Assembly: GCA_022414725.1 (NCBI GenBank)
Contig: CM039464.1
Location: forward strand, 45,294,312 to 45,358,311
Direction: 5' to 3'
Length of the DNA stretch: 64,000 nucleotides
Source of the DNA: Microglena sp. YARC
Lineage: Eukaryota > Chlorophyta > Chlorophyceae > Chlamydomonadales > Chlamydomonadaceae
Numbering within the stretch: position 1 is the first letter of the stretch; the number at the start of each line of letters is the position of its first letter. Below the pieces are notes generated by a model. The model was not told the DNA's origin. It made no database searches and worked only from the letters and a program-made list of their open reading frames with translations. The translations under genes were made by a program, and so were the position numbers. Positions 43,900 to 56,600 of this stretch are shown piece after piece.

Positions 43900-46330
43900 T
43901 GCATTTCCAGCTCATAATGGCGTCTCTTCCTATACTCGGGATGAAGAAGCTTCTGGGACATCTGTCGAATAAATATTCAAACGCTTCCACGCGGTTGAAC
44001 AACTGATTTAACGATCACATAACCCACATTTCCCCATAACCCAGATTTCAGGGACAATCGGGAACACGAAGTTTTACACCGGGGTTACGCGACAGGAAGC
44101 TGGCTAGAACACGGGTCACGAGTACTGCCGCACTACAGTTTGCGGGGTTACCCATAATTGTAACCTGGTCTTATGGAAACAGAATAAGGGGGCCGATCAA
44201 GGGCCGATCAACCGGGCAGGGAAGCTCAGGATGAGTCACTGGTCAGGTTAGGGCCAGTGGAGCCAATGTGATTGGTCGTAGTTTGGCATCTCGTGGCTTC
44301 TCGTTGCATCTCAGTGCTCACACGCTTGTGTCAACACTGGCCTGTGTATGATGAGATTGACCTAGTAGCTAGTAGATAGTAATGGTCTTGACTAGGTCAA
44401 CACTGGCGTGTGTATGGTAAGATTACCCTAGTAGCTAGTCGCTAGTAATGGTCTTGACTTGGGTCAGCACTGGCCTGTCTATGACTTTTCCTAGTAAAAA
44501 ACTTTTTGTTTACTGCCGAAGACGGCGATCATCAGCCAAACTGCTGGCTTAAGCTTTGAAACAGAGTTCAAGCCTATGACAACGTAATGTTATATTCGGT
44601 TATATCTATAAATGTGGGGCTAGAGACCCATCTACCCGGAAGCAGAGGTAAGCTGTTGGCTATTTTGGGCGGATCCCCCTCTTCAAGGGGGCGGGAGCCC
44701 CCAGGGTTACCCATTTGTCCGTCTGTGTGTTCGACCGACTGATCATTTGACCGAGCACACGTCAGCCGACGGCCTTGTAACTAACTCGCTTCCGTTGCCA
44801 CCTGTCGCTCCGTGGCGATGACCCTCCACCATTCTTTAGCGCTGCATACAACTTGTTTACAATAATGTTACACACAGCTAGAACATTATTGGTGGGTATA
44901 ATCCGGGTATAATCACCAGCTATATATGGAGGTGAGGCCTCCAACATTTGAGACACGTTGCAGTGTGCGTTGCAACCTTGCCAACCCCCATCACTGCTTC
45001 TTTATTGGGCTACGCACAGCAGCTTCTAGGCAGGTCCTTTTCCCCGTACTTTGGCCAAACCAGAAGCTAGCTAGTGCGCCTGGAAGCTAGTATGGCAGTT
45101 ACTCCAATGCAGCTGTAAGCTTTGGCCTTGACCCGGTGGCTGGCTAATGGAGTTGGCTGGAAGCTGCCATGCGCAACCTAAAGGAAAAACAGTGCTAAAC
45201 TTAGCAAGTTATTTGCTGGCTCTGTCAACAAATACATGAAGACGCTGTGGTGCCATGGTTAACCCCAGTGCAAGCAAACAGGCTGGCCCCCTCAACCCCA
45301 TGCCTCGTACTAAGGCATACTAACATACTATTTATTTATTCATGATGCAACCACAACGGAAATCAACGTTGTGAGCTGAGAGCTCAGGCGAAGGTAGGGC
45401 TTATCACCAGGGTACTACTTCTTGCCAAATTGGTCAGCGCTTTTTAGTGCAAAAAGCGCAAAAACTGCGCGCTGCGCCCACAGGGGGGGTGAAAAAAACT
45501 GCGCGAAAGGCGCAGAGGGGCTCAAAAAGGCAGCGCGGCACTGCTCGCTTAGTAGTACCCTGCATATCACCCTTTGACTGCTCGTCTACCTACAGTTTGA
45601 TACAAACACAAATCTGCCTAGTTGGCTCCGTGGTCTCCGTGGGTATCGCACGGGGGGACTTGGCATTGGTAGACGGTGCGCAGCCGAGAGTTGGCTGAAA
45701 AACCTTGTAACAATCCAATTCAAACAAACTCTCATGCCCTCCTATACTCCTTACCATTCGTCCAATGTTAAAAACGATGATGATGATGAGGAGGATGATG
45801 ATGCTATTGATGCCGCTTAAGCCACTGACGCTACTAATGCTGCCAATCCTACTAGTAATCGCCCACTGTTTCTTTTTGGCGCTACACGTAGCAGCTTCGA
45901 GGAAGCTCCCTTTCCTTATGCAAAACCTGATGCTAGCTAGTGCATCTGAAGGCTGTTACGACAAGCATTCCAATGCAGCTGCAAGCATTGGGGTTGGGTT
46001 TAGGGGAAGGGTGCTGATGGGTGCAGAAAAGGGTGCCAAAGACCCCCCAAATTTGCTATGTACAGTATCCTGGTGCCCTAGGGGACTCCAAGTGTTAACA
46101 CAAAATGACTAGGTCAAGGGGGACTGGTGGCAAGGTTGTTTTCTAGGAAAGGAGCCGGTGTCTCTACCTATCACCATGGTGCTCCTAGTAGCCTTGGGAG
46201 TGCTACAAGTAGCTTTCTTGGGGCAAAAAATCAACCCGCAAAGACTCAAACATAGCAGCCCCATAACACCTAATGTAGCATCCCCAAAAGGCTTCCAGCA
46301 ACCCCCTGGTGGCAACCCTTAAAGGCAAAC
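43900..46330. other. Gene-poor interval with dispersed repeats
   Basis: Tandem pair near 44330-44470 (GTCAACACTGGCCTGTGTATG). Family D at 44490-44580 (minus), family B at 44640-44850, family C at 44995-45190 and 45865-46000, family H at 45245-45350, family A at 45618-45715, an ATG/GAT microsatellite at 45775-45850 and family F at 46000-46070. No gene seen. Confidence 0.5.
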
Positions 46331-46725
46331 AGGCAACCCTCAAAGGCCCTGATGTAGCACCCCCAAGACACCTAACGTAGCACCCCCAAGACACCTAACG
46401 TAGCACCCCCAAAACACCTAACTTAGCACCCCCCAAAGTCTGTAACATAGCACCCACAAAAGATTCGTAACATAGCACCCCCGAAACAACTAACGTAGCA
46501 CCACCAAATCACCTAGCATAACACCCCCAAAACGCCTAACATAGCACCCCCAAAACAACCAACATTGCAACCCAAAACACGTAACATAGGACCCCCAAAA
46601 CGCTTTACATAGCACCCCCAAAACACGTAACATAGCACCCCTAAAACAACCAACGCAGCACCCCCAAAACACTTTAATAGCACCCCCAAAACACCGAACG
46701 TAGCACTCCCAAAAGGCTCTATCGT
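46330..46725. repeat. ~23-bp minisatellite (CATAGCACCCCCAAAACACC)
   Basis: About 16 imperfect units of CTAACATAGCACCCCCAAAA type. It is bounded by a family-E copy on the right (46790-46870). Confidence 0.85.
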
Positions 46726-46789
46726 ATCACCCCTGAAAAACTAAGGTACGTAATGTAGCACTAAGACAGTTTAGCACATCAATACTCCG

Positions 46790-47640
46790 TGATGTTCATA
46801 AGTCCCCCTTGAGTCTGTCAGATCATGGGCACATTTGGTGTCTAGTAGGGCGCCAGGAAAAAGGCAATCATCATCATCATCAATTGGTGGTTGGCCCCAG
46901 TGCAAGCCAACGGGCTGGCCCCCTCAACCTCATGCCTCGTAATAAGGCGCTATATTTATTTATGTATTTATTCAACATCATCCAAGAAACCCCACACTGG
47001 TGGAGCTTGACATCAGCATTCAAAGAAAGAAGCCTCCTTTGACATGTGAAGACGCGACAACTGTGGTTGGGTCCAACTTGTCTATATAAGTAGCTCTGGG
47101 CCACACCGCCACCCAGTGCAACAATTGCTCGGTCTCTCTTGCTGGGTATTTTAAGGTTGGAGGGGAGTGCCAAGATTTCACCAAGTGTGCCGGTGGTGGT
47201 GGTGGTGGTGGTGGTGGTCATCCATCATCAAAGAAACCCCTCACTGGTTGAGCTTGCCCTTGCAAAAGTCTTTCTTGCCGGGTATTTGAACTTTGGAGGG
47301 GAGAGAATTTCAAATTAAGTTTCAAGTTGAGAGATTTACCTCTTGCTGGGTATTTGAATGTTGGCGGGGAGTGCCCAGCACTTTTTTTTGTTATGTGCGA
47401 CGCGTTGCAAATTGAGCTACTCGGTGCCCCCCCCCCCCCCCCCCCCCCAACCTCGCGGAGCATGGGAAAACCCTTACTTGTGGAGCCTGGGGGGTTTGGG
47501 GGGGCATTTCTGACTAGTTTAGCTAGTTAAGGAACCATGTGTTACCATACAGCGACGGAATAGCGACACATCGCAAATAAAAAAGGTGCCAAGATTTCAC
47601 CAAGTGTGCCGGTGGTGGTGGCCATCCTAGTGCGCTGAAA
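46790..47640. repeat. Dispersed repeats E and H plus internally duplicated element
   Basis: Family E (CATTTGGTGTCTAGTAGGGC) at 46790-46870 ends in an ATC microsatellite, followed by family H at 46880-46975. A unit with TTGCTGGGTATTTTAAGGTT, GGAGGGGAGTGCC and CACCAAGTGTGCCGGTGGTGG recurs at 47130-47215, 47265-47300, 47340-47380 and 47588-47625. A C run lies at 47428-47448. Confidence 0.65.
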
Positions 47641-47647
47641 CACACCC

Positions 47648-50600
47648 TCAGCATCCGAAAAATGATAGGAATCCACTTTTTCGCCTCTGCTGGTCTGGGT
47701 CAATTACTTGAGGTGCTTGCTTGCCGAATCCGCTGCATAGGGAACCGCCCGAGGCCACCTCAGGCACGGAAGGCAGGCTCCTTGTCTGTGCAACAATCGC
47801 CGAGTCTCTCTTGTTTGGTATTTGAACATGGGAGGGAAGTGCTAGCATGCCGCGCAAGTGCCCCTCTTCTTCGTGGAGGGAGTCTTCAACGACAGCGGTC
47901 CGGGGCACGATGTGCTTGCGGTGCTTGTCCTCGTTCTTCATCCACATGTGCGACTGCCCACCCACCAGGGCGCCGTAGATGGTGCGGTGCAGGTGATCCA
48001 CAGTGGAGGAGATACCTGGCAGGTGGTTGGGTGAGGTGGTTAGTTGAGGTGGGGAGGGGGTTGGTTGAGGTGGGGAGGTGGTTGGGTGAGGTGGTTGGGT
48101 GAGGTGGGGAGGGGGTTAGTTGAGGTGGGGAGGTGGTTGGGTGAGGTGGTTGGGTGAGGTGGGGAGGTAGATGGGTGAGGTTGGGAGGTGGTTAGGTGAG
48201 GTGATTGGGTGAGGTGTTTGTCCTGGGCACAATGTGCTTGCGGTGCTTGTCCTTGTTCTTCATCCGCATGTGCGACTGCCCGACCACCAGGGCACCGTAG
48301 ATGGTGCGGTGCAGGAGGTCCACAGTGGAGGAGATACCTGGCAGGTGGTTGGGTGAGGTGGTTGGGTGAGGTGGGGAGGTGGGTGGTTGAGGTGGCTGAT
48401 GTGGTTGAGGTGGGGAGGTGGGTGGGTGAGGTGAGGCGAGGTGGAAAGGTGGGTGAGGTGGGGAGATGGGTGGGAGGGGTGGGGTCGTGGGGTGGGTGAC
48501 GTGGGTGGGTGAGGTGAGGTGGGGAGGTGAGTGAGGTAGGTGGGTGAGGTGGGGAGATGGGTGGGAGGGGTGGGGTCGTGGGTGGGTGAGGTGGGGAGAT
48601 GGGTGGGTGAGGTGGGGAGGTGGTTGGGTGAGGGGGGGAGGAGGGTGGGTGAGTTGGGTGGGTGGTGTATGTGGGCCTACAGGACAGGAAACCAGCCACC
48701 TGTCTAAATTTAATTAGGTGATTCGATTCAATTAAAATGCAATACAAAAAACCTACCGTCCTCCTTCTGCATCAAATCCGACATGCGCTGAGCAGTGGTC
48801 AGCCTGGACGGAAAGATGACCTTCTTCAATACCATTAAATACAACAAGATAATTAGATACCATAGCATTAAATTAGGTGATTCAATTCAATTTACATTAA
48901 ATTAAACCTACCGTCCACCTTCTGCATAGAATCCGACATGCGCAGAGCAGGGGTCAGCCTGGACGGAAAGATGACCTTCTTCAATACTATTAAATACAAT
49001 TAGGTGATTCAATACCATTAAATTAAATGAAGTGATCCAATACCATTAAATTTAATAAAATTAAACCTACCATCCTCCTTCTGCATCAAATCCGACATGC
49101 GCAGGGCAGCATTCAGCCTGGACGGGAGGATGAGCTCCTTGAGGGCGTCGATGATCTTGGCGGTGCTGAGGTCATCAATCCCACAGGGTACGGGACCCAC
49201 ACCGGCCTTGTGGCAGGCGGCACCCCAGAAGGGCTGGTCACCGAAGAAGTAGACGATGAAGGTGGGCTTGCCTGCGGGGAGTGGTGATGGTGTGGGGTTG
49301 GGGGGGAGCGGTGGGGTGGGGTGGGGAGTGGTGGGGTGGGGAGTGGTGGGGTGGGGAGTGGTGATGGTGTGGGTTGGGGGGGAGCGGTGGGATGGGGTGG
49401 GGAGTGGTGGGGTGGGGAGTGGCGGGTGGGGAGTGGTGGGGTGGGGAGTGGTGGGTGGGGAGTGGTGATGGTGTGGGGTTGGGGGGAGCGGTGGGGTGGG
49501 GTGGGGAGTGGTGGGGTGGGGAGTGGTGGGGTGGGATGGGGTTGGGGGGGAGCGGTGGGAAGGGGTGGGGAGTGGTGGGGTGGGGAGTGGTGATGGTGTG
49601 GGGTTGGGGGGGAGCGGTGGGGTGGGGTGGGGAGTGGTGGGGTGGGGAGTGGTGGGGTGGGATGGGGTTGGGGGGGAGCGGTGGGAAGGGGTGGGGAGTG
49701 GTGGGGTGGGGAGTGGTGATGGTGTGGGGTTAGGGGGGAGCGGTGGGATGGGGTGGGAGTGGTGGGGTGGGGAGTGGCGGGGTGGGGAGTGGTGGGGTGG
49801 GGAGTGGTGGGGTGGGGAGTGGTGATGGTGTGGGGTTGGGGGGGAGCAGTGGGGTGGGGTGGGGAGTGTGGGGTGGGGAGTGGCGGAGTGGGGAGTGGTG
49901 GGGTGGGGAGTGGTGATGGTGTGTGGTTGGGGGGGAGCGGTGGGATGGGGTGGGGAGTGGTGGGGTGGGGAGTGGTGATGGTGTGGGGTCGGGGGGGAGC
50001 GGTGAGGTGGGTAGTGGTGGGGTGGGGAGTGTTGATGGTGTGGGGTTGGGGGGAGCGGTGGGGTGGGGTGGGAGTGGTGGAGTGGGGAGTGGTGGGGTGG
50101 GGAGTGGTGATGGTGTGGGGTTGGGGGGGAGCGGTGAGGTGGGTAGTGGTGGGGTGGGAGTTGTTGATGGTGTGGGGTTGGGGGGATTGTTGATGGGATG
50201 GGGTTGGTGGGGTTGGTAATGGGGTGGGGTTGGTGGGGTGGTGGTGGTGGAGGGGGTGGTGGATTGCTGATGGGGTGGGGAGTGGTGGTGGTGGGGGGGG
50301 GGTTGGTGGGATTGGTGATGGAGTGCCCCCCGGGGCCCCATGCTTCACGCTCCACCCTATCCCAGTCCATGCGCTCCCAGTCCAACCCAACCCTTCTGAA
50401 TGATTGCCCTAAGCCCGTTATTGTCTAGTTATATTCGCAGAGCTAGGTTACGACCCACCTGCCAAGAGACCGGTGGCAGTGGTGCCAGCACCCCCATGGT
50501 GCACCACAGCAGAGCACTTGGTAAAAAGCCAGTCGTGTGCACAATTGCCTTCCAAGATGAACACTTCCTTGGGCGTGGATGTCACACCCGCTCCCAGTCC

Positions 50601-53600
50601 ACCCCAGCCTATCTGGATGATCGCCCCCCAGGCCGGTCATTATGGGTATGCTTTCATGGCGTTATACATTGAGTGAGGGGAAACAAAGTAAGCATCGGTG
50701 TTGGCAATCAGTGTACAAGACCCCCCAATACATTCAAACTACAATCCATACCACAATTAGTTGTATTGGTCACAACTAGGTTAAGACCCACCTGCCAAGA
50801 GACCGGTGGCAGTGGTGCCAGCACCTCCATGGTGCACCACAGCAGAGCACTTGGTAAAGAGCCAGTCATGCGCACAATTGCCTTCCAAGATGAACACTTC
50901 CTTGGGCGTGGATGTCACACCCGCTCCCAGTCCACCCCAGCCCTTCTGAATGATCGCCCTCAGGCCGGTCAACTTCAGGGCTTGTAAGAACTGCTGTGTC
51001 ATTTTCTTTGGGTCGTTCACCACTAGCGAGCCGAAGCCGATGTACACCGGGGGGGGGCCTGAAGCCAGGAAGTCGGCCAGGTCCTGGGGAGGCTTGTAAT
51101 TGGTCAGCTTGTTGACCTCAAGGTTGATGAAGCCCACCACCTCGCAGAAGGGGGGCCAGTCCTTGGGCCGGTCAACCAGGGAAGGGCTCCAGATGTAGGT
51201 GAAGGGCACCTAGGTGTGGGTGTGGGTGTGGATGTGTGGGTGTGGATATGGGTGTGGGCGTGTTGGTGTATGGGAGACTTGTTGACCTCCAAATTGATAG
51301 AGCCCACCACCTCACAGAAGGGGGGGCAGTCCTTGGGCCAGTCCACATGGGAGAGAGGTTTTACAACCCCTCAAAGCCCACCCACCCACCCACCCACCCC
51401 ATATTGACTTTGGACCCACCCTTGAAGCTCATCTTGGAATGATGGAGTGCAAGAGATGTATGATCCTTGTGTACTGCTATCTTGACTAGCTATGTATTGC
51501 TATCTTGACTTTGTACCACCCCTCGTAACTCATCCCCCCTCGAAGCACACCCACCCACCAACACTTTCTTGACTTTGTACCACTCCATCCAAAACCTTCA
51601 ACCCTAACAACCCTAAACCCTAGACTTTGTACCCACCCCACCTTCGAAGCTTACCTTGGAATGATAGAGAGCATGAGAGGTATGCTCCTTGTTCCATGTC
51701 TTGACTACCTATGTGTTGCCATGACAGCGACCGCGAACAGTAAAGTGCACCTGTAGAAATTCGAAACCAGCACCTTCTACAGTCCAGCGAAATGACAAAC
51801 CAGTGAAACATACCTTGGAATGATATAGAGCATGACAGGTATGATTATGTGTACTGCTATCTTGACTATCTATGTATTGCTACCTTGACGTTGTACCACC
51901 CCTTGAACCATACCTTGGAGTGACAGAGAGCATGACAGGTATGATCATGTGTACTGCTATCTTGACTATCTATGTATTGCTACCTTGACGTTGTACCACC
52001 CCTTGAACCATACCTTGGAGTGATAGAGAGCATGGCAGGTATGTTCATGTGTAATGCTATCTTGCATAGCTATGTATTGCTATCTTGACGTTGTACCACC
52101 CCTCGTAGCTCATGCCCCCTCGAAGCCCACCCACCCATCAAATTTTGTCTTTGTACCCACCCTTGAAGCCCACCCACCCACCCCATCTTGACTTTGTACC
52201 CACCCCACCCTCGAAGCTCACCTTGGAATGATAGACAGCATGCAAGGTATGCTCCTTGTTCCATGTCTTGAATAGCTATGTATTGCCATCTTGACTTTGC
52301 ACCCACCCTCGAAGCCTTCCCACCCACCCCATATTGACTTTGTACCCACCCCACCCTCGAAGCTTACCTTTGATAGACAGCATGCAAGGTATGCTCCTTG
52401 TTCCATGTCTTGAAGAGCTATGTATTATTATCTTGACTAGCTATGTATTGCTATATTGATTTTGTACCACCCCTCGTAGCTCATCCCCCCTCTAAGTCCA
52501 CCCATCCACCCCATCTTGACTTTGTACCCACCCCACCCTCGAAGCTTACCTTGGAATGATAGAGAGCATGAGAGGTATGCCTCCTTGTGTACTGCTATCC
52601 TTAACCCTAACCCCTAACAACCCTAAACCCTTGACTTAGTATCCTAACAACCCTCGAAGCTCACCTTGGAATGATAGAGAGCATGTGAGGTGTGTTCCTT
52701 GTTCCATGTCTTGACTACCTATGCATTATTAATTTATTATCTTGACTAGCTATGTATTGCTATCTTGACCACCCCTCGCAGATCATCCCCCCTCGAAGCA
52801 CACCCATCCACCCCATCATGACTTTGTACCCTACCCCCCCTCGAAGCTCACCTTGGAGTGATAGAGGGCATGGGAGGTGTGTTCCTTGTTCCATGTCTTG
52901 ACTAGCTATGTATTATTATCTTGACTCTGTACCACCCCTCGTAGCTCATCCCCCCTCGAATCCCACCCACCCACCCCATCTTGACTTTGTACCCACCCCC
53001 ACCCATGAATCTCACCTTGGAATGATAGAGCGCATGGGAGGTATGCTCCTTGTTCCAAGTCTTGACTACCTTTGTATTGCTATTTTGACTAGCTATGTAT
53101 TGCTATCTTGACGTTTTTACCCACCCCACCCTCGAAGCTCACCTTGGAATGATAGAGTGCATGGGAGGTATGCTCCTTGTTCCATGTCTTGATGCCCAAC
53201 ACTCGCTGCCTGAAGTCCTTCACCATGCCTGACATCCCAAGCCAAGCCAAGTCGTCCATGGCGAAGTACGACAACCAGTTCATGACCTCCCTGGCCATGC
53301 TGTTGGTCTCTCCAATCACTGTCTTGATACGAGCAAAGGGGCTGGGGAAGGCCTGGTGTGACAAATGGGTTGAGCGTGAGATGGGGTTGGAAGTAGGGTG
53401 TGGAATGGGGATGGTAGAAGGGTGTGGGATGGGGGTGGTAGTTGGGTGTGGGATGGGGATGGTAGTAGGGTGTGACAAATGGGTTGGGTGTGGGATGGGG
53501 ATGGTAGTTGGGTACGGGATGGGGATGGTAGAAGGGTGTGGGATGGGGGTGGTAGTAGGGTGTGGGATGGGGATGGTAGTTGGGTGTGGGATGGGGATGG

Positions 53601-56600
53601 TAGTAGGATGTGGAATGGTAAGGCCTGATGAGACGAGTGGGGCTGGTAAATACAGTTGGCAATAGACTTTCAGTGGAGTAAGTTATCACTTAAATATTAT
53701 ACATTAATGTATGCCATGCTGATGGGCTCTCCAATCCAATAAACTGTCTTTGCACCCCACCAACCACCAACCACCAAAACAGCATACTGAATATGCCTTT
53801 GCACCCCACCAACCACCAACCACCAATAGATCATGCTGAATACGCATGTGCACCTCATCAACCACCAATCACCAATACAGCATACTTTATACACCTTTGC
53901 ATCCCACCAACCACCAATCACCAATACAGCATGCGGAATACTCTACATACATCAATGTATACATTAATTTGTATCAATTACCTTGGTCGGAGTCCATGGC
54001 ATGGTGAAGATGATGTGAAGAGGGCAGTTCAGCTTCTCTGCACAGTGGGAGTGTCCATACGCTGGTGGGTTGGCGATGATGGCGTCGGCGATAAATAGCT
54101 TATGGGTGTTTTCTGGGTCAGCTTCCACACAAGCCCCCCAGGAAGAGTACAGGATCTCCCGCACCTGATGATGGTTTGGTGGTTGGTGGTTGGTGGGTGG
54201 TGTTATTTGGGTCAGCCTACACACAAGCCCCCCAGAAAGAGTCCAGGATCTTCCGCACCTGATGATGGGAACAACAAACACTTCCAACCATTAACCTGAT
54301 GTAACTGCTTCAAGGCATCTCCTATGTTCAAACCAGGCATGACACAACACACATACGCATGCACACACAAACAGAATCTCCCTCACCTGATACCGATGCG
54401 TCAAGGCACCTCTCATGTCCAAACCAAGTATTTTACATCATGTTCACACACACAATCATGCATGCACACACAAACACACATGCATGCACACACACACACA
54501 CATGCATGCACACACAAACACACATGCATGCACGCACACACACACATGCATGCACACACAAACACACACGCATACACACACAAGCACACATGCATGCACA
54601 CACAAACACACATGCATGCACACACAAACACACATGCAGGCACACACAAACACACACGCATGCACACACAAACACACATGCATGCACACACAAACACACA
54701 TGCATGCACACACAAACACACATGCATGCACACACAAACACACATGCATGCAGACACAAACACACATGCATGCACACACAAACACACATGCATGCACACA
54801 CAAACACACATGCAGGCACGCACAAACACACATGCATGCACACACAAACACACATGCATGCAGACACAAACACACATGCATGCACACACACACACATGCA
54901 TGCACACACAAACACACATGCATGCACACACAAACACACATGCATGCACACACAAACACACATGCATGCACACACAAACACACATGCATGCACACACAAA
55001 CAGAATCTCTCTCATCTGATGTTGATGCTTCTAGGCATCTCCTATGTTCAAACCAGGCATGACACAACACACACACAAATGCACACACAAACAATGTACT
55101 CACTCTCACCTGGTGTCCCTGATTTAAGGCATCTTCCATGTCCAAACTAGGCGTGTTACATGCATGCACACACAAACAAACAGAAGCTCTCTCACCTGAT
55201 CTCGCTGCTTCAAAGCGTCTTTGATGTCCAAACCAGGCATGATACCACACACACACACATGCAAACACACATGCATGCACACATGTGCAAACAGAAGCTC
55301 TCTCCCCTGATGCCGATACTTGAAGGCATCTCCCATGTCCAAACCAGGCATGTTACGTCATGCTCACACACACAAACACACATGCACACACACACACAAA
55401 CAGGATCTCCCGCACCTGATCTCGCTGCTTCAAAGCGTCTTTGATGTCCAGACCAGGCATGATACCGCGATGCTTGACTACATACTCGGACAACACCTGG
55501 GGACAGGTGGTGGTGGTGGTGGTGGTGTGTCAGACGTTTCGGTGGTGGTAGTGGTGGTGGAGGTGGTGGTGGTGTGTCAGATTGTTTGGTGGTGGTGGTG
55601 ATGGTGGTGGTGGTGTGTCAGACGTTTCGGTGGTGGTAGTGGTGGTGGAGGTGGTGGTGGTGTGTCAGATTGTTTGGTGGTGGTGGTGGTGGTGGTGGTG
55701 GTGTGTCAGACGTTTCGGTGGTGGTAGTGGTTGTGGAGGTGGTGGTGGTGTGTCAGATTGTTTGGTGGTGGTGGTGGTGGTGGTGGTGGTGGTGGTGGTG
55801 GTGATGGTGGTGGTGGTGGTGGTGTGTCAGACGTTTCGGTGGTGGTAGTGGTGGTGGAGGTGGTGGTGGTGTGTCAGATTGTTTGGTGGTGGTGGTGGTG
55901 GTGGTGGTGGTGGTATCAGATGATTTGGTGGTGGTGGTGGTGGCAGCTGTTTTGCGTGCGTGCTTTTGTAGTTATGTTTTTGAATTTGTGTTTGTGTGTA
56001 TGTTAGATGTCAGGTTGCAAGCAAGACAAGGCAGTGCAACAAGCAGAATGAACAAAGCAGGCCAACATACATAAAATCAAACATGAATTCGAACATGAAG
56101 TCAAAAATGAATTTTAACATGAAATTAAACATGAAGTCAAACATGACTTTAAACATGAATTTTAACACGAAGTCAAAATGAATTTAAACATGAATTTAAA
56201 CATGAAGTCAAACATATATCCAAACATGAATTTAAACATGAAGTTTCTCTCATCTTGGGGTCTCCTCCCATGGGATAGAATTCAAACATTGAGTCAAAGA
56301 TGAATCCAGACATGAATTTAAACACGACTTTGAACATGAATTCAAACATGGAGTTCATCTTACCTTGGGGTCTCCTCCCATGGGATAGAACTCCAGGCCA
56401 AAGCCCTCCACAAAAGGGCGATAGATCTTGTGAGAGGCAATGCGCACACGGTGTCCAAACTCCTTCAGCTTAAGGCCAATGCCAATGAAGGGCTGCACGT
56501 CACCCCGGGTGCCGGTGATAAGCATGACCAGGTTGAGGGGCTTGATCTTGCCCTCGATAAATCCAACCTTGATTGAGCGGTCCAATTCCTACCAAGGGTG

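Noticed and set aside
49018..50390. 455- and 425-codon Pro/His/Thr-rich minus-strand frames
   Set aside because: They are the intron repeat read through; only 49071-49271 is real coding sequence, ended by a proper acceptor and donor.
54324..55280. Long His/Thr/Ala and Cys/Val/Met frames
   Set aside because: Artefacts of the CACACAAACACACATGCATG microsatellite, interleaved with copies of a UGT80 exon end on the other strand.
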